Below, piece by piece: positions 39,101 to 51,100 of a stretch of DNA of 64,000 nucleotides (its first letter is position 1; each line of letters starts with the position of its first letter). This stretch comes from Acanthaster planci. Taxonomy: Eukaryota; Echinodermata; Asteroidea; Valvatida; Acanthasteridae. The position numbers and the translations under genes were made by a program. The stretch is taken from the NCBI RefSeq assembly GCF_001949145.1, contig NW_019091526.1, positions 865,954-929,953 of the forward strand, read 5' to 3'. The notes below the pieces were generated by a model. The model saw only the letters and a program-made list of their open reading frames with translations, made no database searches and had not been told where the DNA came from.

Positions 39101-42100
39101 TTGGCCCTCCTTGTTTTAATCTGTAGTTTCATATTAAACCAAAGTAAAATGTAATTAATCTTTTATTGAGGGCATTCATTTTGTACCTGTGCACTGGGAA
39201 CGGTTATTTGCCAATTCTAAGTAAATATGAGAAGGGTGTTTCATAATGAGTGTAACTGTGAAAGTTTCCAGAAGCAATTTAAAGACTGAAGTTTTTTTTT
39301 GAAAAACTTGTTTTTTAATTTGTTTTCCAAAGATTGTATCACATGTCTGGGAAATTGGTCTTGGATGGATCAGAGCTTGAAAACGAGCAATGCTACGTAG
39401 CAGCAGGCGGGGAGAAGTTCAAGAAGCGAGGCTACAATATACAAAATTTGCAGCAGACGTCTCCAAGGAATAAGAGGTAGGGATTACAGCCAAATACCCC
39501 AATTTGCATCGTGTCCAATTGCAATGCATATGGGGTCTTAACTCTGAGAATTGGCAGTGTGTACTTATCCAGACCTTGAGAGAAAACAGACGGAAAGATA
39601 TCCAAAGATAGTAGAGTCATCCTCTGGTAATTTTCAACCATATACGTACATGAACATGTACAGATGCTATTATTGTTTCATTTATGCATGACATCTATGG
39701 TAGATGTGATTTTTCAAGCTCGCGTGATTCCTGCAGGAGAGTGAGACATATACAGTTTCTTATACGTACATGTACATACATGTACTAGTACGTTATTATT
39801 ATTATGATTAAATTAATTCATTAAGCACAAATTCTATACAACCTGTACAACCTTGTATTCTGTACAACCAATAGCAGAAAAATAAACTTGTGTAATATAA
39901 AATTTCATCAGAATTCAAAAGACACTAAAAACATTAATTTACGATTATACACAGATATTAAAACAAAATAAATTTAGTACACAGATACAACAGGACATTA
40001 AAGTCGTCACAGAAGAGCGCAAACTAATAACATTCGTTAAAATACTGATAAAAACACATCACAACTCAAAAGCGATCCTAAACAGATGAGTTTTAGCAGT
40101 GCCTTAAAACGGTCTAAACTTGTGGCATTTCAACTTGTTCTGAGCAAGTTGAATGTCACACTTGTACTGCCTTATCCAGTGCTTCATATACATGTACATC
40201 TATGTGCACGTACGAATACAAATGAAAGGGCTGGGAAACATTGTATGTCTTGTCTACAAGTAATCCAGTTAGTTTTCAATTATACCTTCAGCTTGGCCGT
40301 GCCCTGAAGTGAGTTTGTGGCAATCAAGTTCATTGCACCTTGTTAAATTATCTTCAAAGCTTCAACGCCTCAAATCAGCTGCTTAGCAGCCTGCTTTTTT
40401 CATCCAGCTAGGAAGCAAATCATGTGACCATAGAAATGTACCAGTACATGTAGACGGAAATTGTTTTGCCTGAGTTATAAAATTGTAAAAATACAAAAAC
40501 AAAACAAATTTCAATTCACACTTGCATTTTTTTTCTATCAAAGGGTATTGGTTTTTCCAAAGTTGAAGGAAGAAAAGTTGATAATTCTGTAAAGCGTTTC
40601 CAACCAGCATCATCATGCATATACATCCTGTAGACCTCTGCAGTTAGTTTAAACCTGGCAGAAATTGTTTTGCCGGGTGGAAAAAACTTCAGGATTCCTT
40701 GAAAGCAATTTCCATACATATTGGTTTGACCAGCAATTACTTGTAGGCTTCTGTTCCTACTCAAAAAGCAGGGATTGAAGTAATATCTTAATGCCGTCTT
40801 GCAATAACAGAAAAAAAAAGAAAAACAGCTGTTGGACATCTAGTGGCCCGTGTGTAACTGTGAATAAGGAAGTTGTTTTGCTTCTTAAAGCAAACTTCAA
40901 ATTTCTATTTCCATAATTTCATCCTATGAAAGAAGACAAAATCATAGTTTTCATAAAGCACTTTCTTGGTGAAAAGCAGTTTGTTTGCTTGGGCAACAAA
41001 TTCATCTATCCAATTTTTTCCTTTTTTATTTTATTCCCTGATAGCCAAATTTCCACAATGAATGTTGAAGGTTTCTTTCCTCATGAATTTAATGAGTAAA
41101 GGCAGGATGACTGCACCTGTGCTTTATAACTCAATTTTTGGTTGTCTTTATTAAGTTGTGCTTAAGTGTATGTTTGTGTGCACGTCAAGTCCAAAAAAAT
41201 CTCCCCTAATTTTGTCAAGTACGGTGCAATTGTACATGCATGCATATAACGCAGTGCTTTGTTTATACAATCATCTCAACAACTTCTCAAGGATATTTGC
41301 ATGACTGAGTAATGCAATCCTTGAGAAAGAATTCTCCATTCACTGAGATGTCCCAACACTGGACTGAGAAACAAGAAAATCCATGAATGTCTTGAGAAAA
41401 TTTCTGTTTTAATTCATATATGTACACTGGTCGATCATGTAGCGGTACATGTACCATATGGGACATACGGCAGCAAAGGTGAAATTCAAGTGTGGGCTAC
41501 ATGTAGCTTGCCCTGATACTGTCTAGATGTGGGAAACCAGGATTCTAAAAGTTACCAATATGGCCCTTACAGTGCTGATAGCTCTACGGGTACAGGCACC
41601 GGTGACTTGCACTTTTGGAAATGAGCTGTTTAAGTCCATGTACATTGTACATTTTAGGCATGCCTAGGCATTTACATGTACAGTATTGTGTGCACTGGTA
41701 CATGTACACATGGACATGTGCATTTGAGTAAAATGCCATAAATTAGAGGCGATTCACATGCTGTATAGTGTACTTTGTCATCAAGTGTTTGGCCGTCAGA
41801 GGTCGCACCTTCACATTACTATTTACATGCATTAATTCCTGTACTGCACGCTGTCTTACAGTTAGACAAATGTTTCCATCACTGTACCGGTACAGTGTAC
41901 ATGTACATCAGATCACTGGAAAAAAATTCAGAGAAAAGCAATTTCCTTACCATGAACCAGGCTAGCATCATTTTATACAAGTACTTTACACAATGTACGT
42001 TTACCTGTACAGCTACTGTATTTTGCTCCGAGCTACATGTAACTGTAATTGCTTGAGCGAATGTGTGTGTGCTGACAAGAAGAAAGTTGGGGATGACTGT

Positions 42101-45100
42101 TCTTGTGCTTCTTTTGCTTTCTTCATCCATTTGCGTCAATGGTGGATTAAAATGATCTGACTTCCCTGGAGCCATATTTGATAAATCACCAAACACGTGA
42201 TGCACATGAGGCTTACGTCTACTGTACTTACATTTCTACCCTGGGCAGTTTCCCAATTCTTGGTCGCCTAACTCCTCAGGCTTTGTCTCTGAAATAATCA
42301 TGACCTGCCTTTTAGGCTGGAGTGGTCAAATTCAATACAAATGCGTTTCTGCATGGCTTCTACATGTAGTTTGACTTGGTGTGTTGGCAGTATTTGTACT
42401 ATTGAGCTATATCCTATATGTACAGCTCCAAAGCCCGGAGGGTTAAAAATCAGGTGGACAGAGACAAAGCTGAGTATTGGGGAAAAAACCTAGGCTTTGC
42501 ATTGTATGTATCCAATAGTCATGCACCGGTACTAAATTACCAGTATACCATGTACCGGTACCGGAACTTGTCTGGTCATTTCAGAGGTTAATTACATGTA
42601 TCTTAGGCCAATTCTTGCAGTCTTCAGTAGAAAATTCTAAATGTGGGAGAACTCAAGTTAAGTGCGCTGAAGAGAAAGGGCAGGTCACTGTGATTGAGAG
42701 CCTGTTTTAAATTCATGGTACATGTACATGTATGTTTACTAGTAACCTGCCTTAAGTAGTAAGGAAATGTTTCCTAACTTTCTACATGTACAGTATACCA
42801 GTATGTCCTTGAGCAAGGTAATTTAACACAATTACATTCTGTTCCGCACCTTTATTCGGCATGAGGTTACCTTAGAGGACTCCTGCATGTTCCCTCTAAG
42901 ATTGGGCATTTTAAGGATTGCTTGCAGACATGCATGGGTCCAAAAAGTACCGGTACATCTACATGCACTTTTTTGCAAATTACTGATGAAAATGTGGGAA
43001 GATTTTGTTGAAAAGGGGAACACTGCATGACAGGAAATTGACAAAAAAGCGAGAAAATTGACTTCATTAAAATTCCGTATTATATTAGAACCTCCTAGTA
43101 AACATCACCTGAAATTAATTCTGATGGCTGGACACAAGTGAAATGACATGTACAGTACGTACCCAGATCAGCTGATATCCTAGAGCTGAAAATAGCCCTC
43201 TCCTTGGACATCCTTAGCTGGAATGAATCTTTACCCTGTGGGGATTCAAGCCAAAGAATATAAAAGAGAGTAATTGTTTGAAGACTGACCTTCAAAATAA
43301 GAAAAACAAATCATGTAAGTCTTGCCCGCTAATAAAACCTTGGAGATTTCAGGCTGGCAAGAAGCAGAAATGCCAATTCTATTAAGGGGTAATTTGTTCA
43401 GTTCCTATTACTGGCTGGGAGAGTTAGGGAGTTGCAGATGGCATTCTTGCTGTGAGGTGACGTCAGTTGGATTTCTTGTTTGTTTTCTTGAGTAGAATAC
43501 ATGTATGATGCAAGTACCTGGTATTGTGCACGTGTCCAGGAAAAACATAGTTTTCTTACAGTTGGAAAAATGATAACCGGTGTGAAAAAGATCTTTTGAG
43601 GGAATTTTTTTTTTACGCCATGTATACCCGTACGTGTACAACTGAATCGTGGCACAGTCTTAATCATATTACATGCACACGTAATAAGTCTTTTTGTTTT
43701 CAACCTAAAGGAATGGACAAACTGTTTGGGGTATTTATGAATCTAATTTAATGTTGTTTTCATGTACATGTACACATGCATTGTACATGTATGTATTTTC
43801 AAGCCTTTACGCAATGCATTTAAGTTTTAGTGACATTCACACATGGACTATAAAAAAGTGTGATTTTGTATTTTTAGAATGAAAAGCCTTGAAAATGAAC
43901 ATTTACTGGTACATATGTAACTTTGAGATGGCCAGCTGCTGTTTTGAATGAATCTCATTTTTTCTCTATGAATTTCTCACTTTATTAACCATATGCTGCC
44001 TGTGAGTACATGTACATGTATGCAGTATCTCTTGCACCGGGTACATGTATATTTTGAGGTACATGTACATGCACGTAGCTAATCAGGCGATATGGGCATT
44101 ATTCTATCCAAAAGAAAATGTCATCCACATTGTAATAGACCTACATGTACATGTACTAAGTACATGTGTATAATATAATGAAGCCATACTTTGTTTCCAT
44201 GTGTGCATGCCTGTATGGCAATGAGTTGGCACATGTTGCCAGCATGTCATGTTCTAGTCTAACGGGTATTACGTGTTTAGATTTTTTGTGCTGCATGCAC
44301 AGTGTCCTTGTGTACACTGTAGTTTCACTTTGACACCATTTGCCCCTTGTCTATAACCCACTGCTCTGTCCCCGAGTCTGCATCCCTGGCTGACACTTTT
44401 TCTATCTATCCTCTTTCCAGAGTGCTTCCACCGGTTACTAGGAGACCACCACCCAAAGCCAAGCCGTCTCCCATCAGGGAACAACAGGTACGGGGTAAAT
44501 TGATTGTGCAGCGTCATGCTGCAGTTGCACCTGTTCGAAATGTTCTTTTTACCACATTTTCTCTTTCCAGAAAAATGTTGATGAATACATAGAGATATAA
44601 GATCAAAGCAAACAATTTTATCACCCCTGCATGTACATTTAAATGAGCTAAAATATTTACTTCCACACTACAAGAGTATATAAATATAAGCACTCAATTT
44701 TTCACATACATGTACCTGTAATTTGTCCTAGTTGTTGTGCAAAACTTACAGGCTGTGCGTTTTAGCTTATATTTTGTGGGGTTTAATGTCACCTGTTTTG
44801 TTGTTTTTAAATAGGAAAGGAAAGTCCTAGAATTAAAAAAAGCTAGCAATAAGGGTCAGCCTAGTTTGAACACGGTGAGCAAATAACGTGCACCATTTGT
44901 GCAGCATACATGTGCACCATGAAAGCTGTGTAAAAATCGTTTGTGCTCACCCTTGCATCTCTAGAAACCCACTCATCAGCCTCGAGAGCCTAAACCTCCC
45001 CCGCCAAAGCAGGAGGTCCCAGCTCGCAGGCTTCCGCCCAAGCCTGCTGCCCAGCCCGAGCAGAAGCCCAAGAGCCGACGCCCCAAGCCGGAGAAGACGG

Positions 45101-48100
45101 CCGAACAAAGGGAAGCGGAGGCTGTTTTCCACCACAAGCCGGCCATAGTCAAACGCAGCCGGGAAAAGGAAGAACAACCCAAGGAATCTCTGGACTATGA
45201 GGGTAAGTTATCCATCATATTAATCTAATCCAATGAGCCGCCATTTGCCAGAGCCACATTCGAGAGAGAGGCCTTGGACAATGTTGGAAGATTCTCACAT
45301 AAATGTAAATCACTAGGAACCCCTAACTTATTTTAACCCACATACAGTCCCATATTCATCAAAATGCCAAACTGAGTGATGTGTCTAAGTGGAGTTCTTT
45401 GTAATGCAGACAAAAACAAAATTGCTGAAAATTGCCAGGATTGACACCTTGAAACCAGTTGGCGAACCCCAGCAAACATGACTACCAGTATGTTGTGGTA
45501 TCCACTTTGAAGCACCGGCCCCCTCATCGGTTGAAAAGTGTTCCGATTTTGCTCATAGCGTAACGTGTATCTTATAGTCGTTTGTGAACCAGCAAAATGC
45601 AGTTCCAACCAAAGGAGCCGCCGTTGCTAGAAAAATAGCACCCTATTATGGTCCAGCTGGGGTTCATTGTAGAGAAAGGGGACCAAAAGAGTTAGAGACG
45701 ATATGGGAGGGAGCACATTAAAAATACAAATGTATTATGCAGTGCATTAATCTGCCAAAATAGATGAACAAAATGTGAAATGTTCAAAGTTCTTTGCCTC
45801 TTTACAGATCCTAATAGTGTTTTCAAGGCCACGGAACAGCGGAAGGAGACAGCCCGGGCTGCTGAAGTGGAGGAAAACAATGAAACCGCTGTTGATCTTC
45901 CAATTGATCAAATTGCTGCTGAAGAAGTTGACGAAGAGGTACAGGAGTATGAGTCNNNNNNNNNNNNNNNNNNNNNNNNNNNNNNNNNNNNNNNNNNNNN
46001 NNNNNNNNNNNNNNNNNNNNNNNNNNNNNNNNNNNNNNNNNNNNNNNNNNNNNNNNNNNNNNNNNNNNNNNNNNNNNNNNNNNNNNNNNNNNNNNNNNNN
46101 NNNNNNNNNNNNNNNNNNNNNNNNNNNNNNNNNNNNNNNNNNNNCCCCCACTGGACCCAACACCGCCACCTCGTGAGGCCACACCCCCACTGGACCCGAC
46201 ACCGCCACCTCATGAGGCCACACCACCACTGGACCCTACACCACCACCTCGTGAGGCCACGCCACCGCTGGACCCAACACCACCCCCTCATGAGGCCACA
46301 CCACCCCAACAAAGAACTGATGAGCAAGTGAGTTAGAGCCAGCAATTCCAGGGCAGGGGAAGCAGTTTAGGCTAGCAGTGGAGAGGACTAGGTACGTAGC
46401 TCAGGACAGATCAGGTCATAATTTGTACTGCAGGTTATTTAACAGTGCACCTATTTGATGTGATGGTCTGGCAGGGTTATCAATTAATGGCCAGGTACTT
46501 CATCTGAATTTAGGCTTGACATACGTGTAGTTGGTCATGTTGGTACAGGTGGATTTTCTAATTAAAACATGCTCATGATCTGTTGAAGATGTAGTAATAT
46601 ATTAGGTAAAAAAATTACTGTTGTGCTAAAATACGATGTGCATTTTATTCAAGGATATTATTTCTGCTATTGCACGGAAAAACTACCTCATTAAAGTTCT
46701 AGAATTCTCAACGAAATCTTGCATACATGTACTGCATATAGAGTAACTGTGTGATTCTACTGTAATTGGGTACATGTACGTGTACTTTCTAAGTTGTGGT
46801 CAGATACATGTAGCGGCTAGTGCTCAGATTCATTAGAATTAAATGTCAGCTAGATCATAGAGATACATGAAGTGTTGCAGTATCAGTTAGGTTCCCCCTT
46901 CCCTTTTTTCTCTTTAGAAGTTGAATTCCTTGCTGTCTTATGCAGATCGCTAATCAACTTTTGTAGCCATTTATTTCCAGAGTGTGTTTGATGAATTTAA
47001 TGACTTTTGTATATGTACATGTATTTATATACACATACATGTACTGTACATGTATGCACATTCATGTACAATCTTGAAAATGGTGAAGAAGAGAGGTCTG
47101 TAAGGTTGATTTTTTTTAAAAGATAATGCTGGCATGCCTGCCGTTGGTTAACTTCGCGATTTTTTTTTTTTAATCTGGCAGTTCTAGCTAAGGCCTTTCC
47201 TCTGTGAATAGCATGGATCTGGAGGAACTACATTTAGTTCAGTTCGGCTGGCAGTCCGCTTTGTTCATATCCTCCCGCATTGTGCTTGCGAAAACAGTCA
47301 GACGTTAACAGACTGACAGTGAAAGCTTTGCCAGAGAAAGAGAGACGTTCACCGCCTGAAGGTTGACTTGAGAAGGGTTTTGCCTTAATGCACTGTAATG
47401 CAGTTCTTGTGTACCAGTACGTGCATGTCTCTGTTGACCATGATCATCTGTGCTGAAAGACAGCCTTCGATAGATATCATGACATCACCATGGCCTACGC
47501 GACTTGAACAAAAGACTGTTTTTAAGCAGCTTTGGAAACAAGGAAGGGGCAAGCAAAATGATGAGATGAGACACGTGCAGCTGAAATATGCGCTTCAAAA
47601 ATTAATTGACGGCAGATCCCTCGCTGTTGTAAAAAAAATCTCTGAGCCTCATATACATGTATTTATATTAGAAAATTGACAACACATTGAAATATTCAGC
47701 GAAAGGATAAAAATGTGCTAGAACAGGTCCCTATTGTAGGCAGTAGGATGGGACACATGATGTACCCGCGGTACATGAATGGGAGATATTGACTTTCTGC
47801 ATCATTAGAGCGTGTACTGGTACATGTACACCTGTACCATGTAGGTGCTGTCAATGCCACTGTACAGTGTACCTACAGGCTTACTTGAAGTACAAAGCAT
47901 TGGAATTGACATGATTTGTGGAAACATAACATGGTTAGCCTGAGTAGAACTGCTTCTTTTGTCTCTTTCACTGGGCATGTACTGTACAGTATACACTACC
48001 ACCTCATGTAAAATGTACATGTACACATGTACATGAACATGTATAGTACTTTATCTTTACCCACACCAATAAATACATACCTGGTACATGTACATGTATA

Positions 48101-51100
48101 GAGAATGTTTAAATTATGTACAATGTACATGTACACCATAGGACTTAGTTATTTGCTTTTAACATTACTGATTAAGAGGAAAAAACTACATTATACCCAT
48201 TGTACATTGGACATGTAGAGTCACATGTACATGTAGGTACCATTAAATTAGTAGATGTACATGTAAGATTGTAGGGGGACACCAGTACCCTAGGCTAGCT
48301 AACTATGTTCGCTTTTTAATTTAGGTGTGGCAAGTGTTTTACAGAATATTGTCCACCGATGTGTAAAAAAGTGTAGATGTGGAACATTTTCATTCAGTGA
48401 GATGTACCAGTACATGTCTGTGTAGATGTTTGTTGGTAATGTGCAGATGGGTGTTTTTCAGAACTCTGTAGTGTCCACTTGGATAACATACAAACAAGTG
48501 AATTTTGCACATTGTGTGAAGTGTAATGGGACCACTTCATTGAGCGATAACTGTGGTCCAAAAGGAGATATTGGCATTCATGAACTCAACCATTTAAAGT
48601 GGCTTAAAATTGTTCGATTTTTTTGGGGGGGGTGATTTTGGTTTATCGGTAACCAAGTGCTGCAAATTTCTTTTTACAATGCAGATCCTTGAGTTTCTTG
48701 ATAAATCATTTCTGACCTCTAATTCCTCTGGTTTTTTAAAATTAATGTTGTGAATTAAAAAAAAAAAATCCAGAGTTTTAAGTCAGCCAGGAAGTGATCC
48801 ATGGAACATTCTTCACGTACATGTACCAGTATTGTACCATGGTTTTGCCTCAGGGAATAGAACTGTGGCCTGGCATGTTATCAGACTTGTGACTGACCAT
48901 ACATTACAAACAATCCTGCTTTGATGGCCAGTTTGCAAAGCCCTCCGCACTTGTGGCAAACCTTGGCTGTGCAACTTCAGATCACTTTGCATGTTGGAAG
49001 ACACGTACTGAGAGTAATGAAATGACCACCAAGCACAAGTGTACATTTGCATTTTGGCATGTGGATGATGCCTACAAAATGAGGCCACACCTTCACAGAA
49101 TCACAGTTCCAACACAAGTATGATTTGTTGCCACTCTGACTGGAACAGTGTTTTAACTGCATGCATTTTGTTTTGTATTCCCCTCTCTCCCTGTTCACAT
49201 CACCTTGCCAACCAACAGCCTGTAGCTTTTATGACAGACCAGGGTGAGTTGAAATAGAAAACCATGATGCAAAGAAAATGGCACAAAATACCCTCTCAGC
49301 ATCCACCTGTCCACACTAACATAATATAATCTCCCTTGTGTCATCAATTTTGGCTATTAAAACTGTGGAATAACTGTTTCTCACCATCGTCTGACTAATT
49401 GCATGCACATGTACATGTAAGGTACCGGTAAGTGTGTCTACATTGTATCTAGTCTGCAGGTTGCACCACACCAAATACGCGCCCATAGAAAACAGTGCCA
49501 AATTGGACCGAGATAGCGCCACCTGTTGACTCTTGTGAAGAGGTTGGCCTCCGTTTTTTCACTGGAAATTCAAGATTATGGCCAGAAAGTCACTTTCGTT
49601 TCAATTCCAAGGGGGTTAGCCTCGAAACACCTTTTTATTCGCCTTTCAAGGAAGATACCCCAAAATGGCAGTAAAAGTAAGCGCTCATTTCTGAATGTAT
49701 AGCCGCCCGCCTCTATCCAAAATAGGCCCGCAATTTGGGGCTTTTTGTGAAAGAAATACCCCGAACTGGAAACTATCAGTGCCAAATTTGGAATTTATAA
49801 AAATATTTGTAGGATCCCTCCTGATTATGGCATGTCTCGTAAAAATCCCATGGGATCACAAAATATTAATGATCTTGCGCGCAGAAATACAATCATTTGG
49901 TGGAATGCACCCTGCTCCATCTAAAATAGTTCTCTCTGCTGCTGTATCATCAAGAAGCTCTTTTGTTGTTAATATTTGCTACCACTACTTCAGTTTCTGA
50001 TCTGTGTCAACGCTGAGTGCTTTTTAATTCCTTCTTTGCCATTTACATGTCAGCCCTAAATGCACAGAGGGAAATTTCTTGTTTATAGTGACATACACTG
50101 TAGATCTGTTTATCCTGGAGGCCAGGACTTCATACCGGCTCCTGTACCGGTACATGCAAGAAGTCATCCATAAATTGATGCTTACCGGTGATGACTCGTA
50201 ATAATGGACATTAAGGAGAGACTGCACCAGACTGTACAAAAACAATTTTTTTTGGGGGGGGGGAGGATGGAGGGCAATGGAAGAGAAATAGTCCACATGT
50301 ACAATGTGGGGAGGGGGGGAGTATGAGCTGTTGTGTTGATGTACCGGTAAAGTGCTCTTCTGTGGTACACTTTGGTTTACATGTTTGATGAGCAGTTTTG
50401 ACTGTACATGTTGATGCACGTTATACCGGGCGCAAAGCCAACAAAATCTCAATGAAAAAACTTTGTCCCCAAAGATAGTACATTTATATTGGATACATGT
50501 ACATACGTACTGGATTTTGAAATGTTTGGTGCATCAGTTTGGTGTAGTGAATAAAAAAGAAATATTGAGCTCTGGTTTATAAATGCCAAGATTCCATTTT
50601 GTATGTGTTTGGGAAGGAGTTGAAATGTCCCTTTTACTTTTAATGCTCATTTAAACTGTTCAGGAGAATTTGGGTTTGATACATCCTTTTGATTGACTTG
50701 GATTTTTTGGTTAATCTGAATGCAGTCATAATGTACATGTATGCCCTCTAAATGGGAAGTGGCCTTTTGTAACATGTTAAAGGTTTTAAAACAGGAACAA
50801 TTTTGTGTGTCTGATACATGTACAAAGTGAATCGTACAATACAGTATCTTTCAAATAGCGGTAGTTGTCATAACAAAAATGCCCTTAGCATGGCACACTT
50901 CACAAGACTGCATGTGGTGTTGAGGCTGTTTGTGTGCTGTTGACATGTTTGCTAGCCTGCCTTGGCCTTCTTTCTCTAACCCTACTTACCGTACATATTC
51001 ATGTCCATTAAGCTGAAGTCATGAGTTTTGGTTTTTGTTTTGTTTTCAAGTTACGCTGACTAATGTGCATACTGGTACATACACCTGTCATAAACCTGTT

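Larger units (their letters stand above)
27800..43000. repeat. Domain dense in TACCGGTA / GTACATGTAC palindromes
   Basis: By eye I count about 20 TACCGGTA octamers between 27.8 and 43 kb, against four in the preceding 27.8 kb, three near 49.4-50.4 kb and none after that. GTACATGTAC and TACTGGTA/TACCAGTA variants are even more frequent. Chance expectation for a given octamer is about one per 65 kb. The words are often adjacent at 6-base spacing, as at 33454-33510. Confidence 0.7.

Noticed and set aside
47398-47679. 93-codon open frame in the DCDC2 intron
   Set aside because: No recognisable domain, no matching splice borders, and ordinary length for AT-rich chance frames.
49219-49243. 25-base possible micro-exon (PVAFMTDQ) between a pyrimidine-rich acceptor and GTGAGT
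   Set aside because: It ends in phase 1, and joining it to the 51716 or 51719 exon gives an immediate stop.
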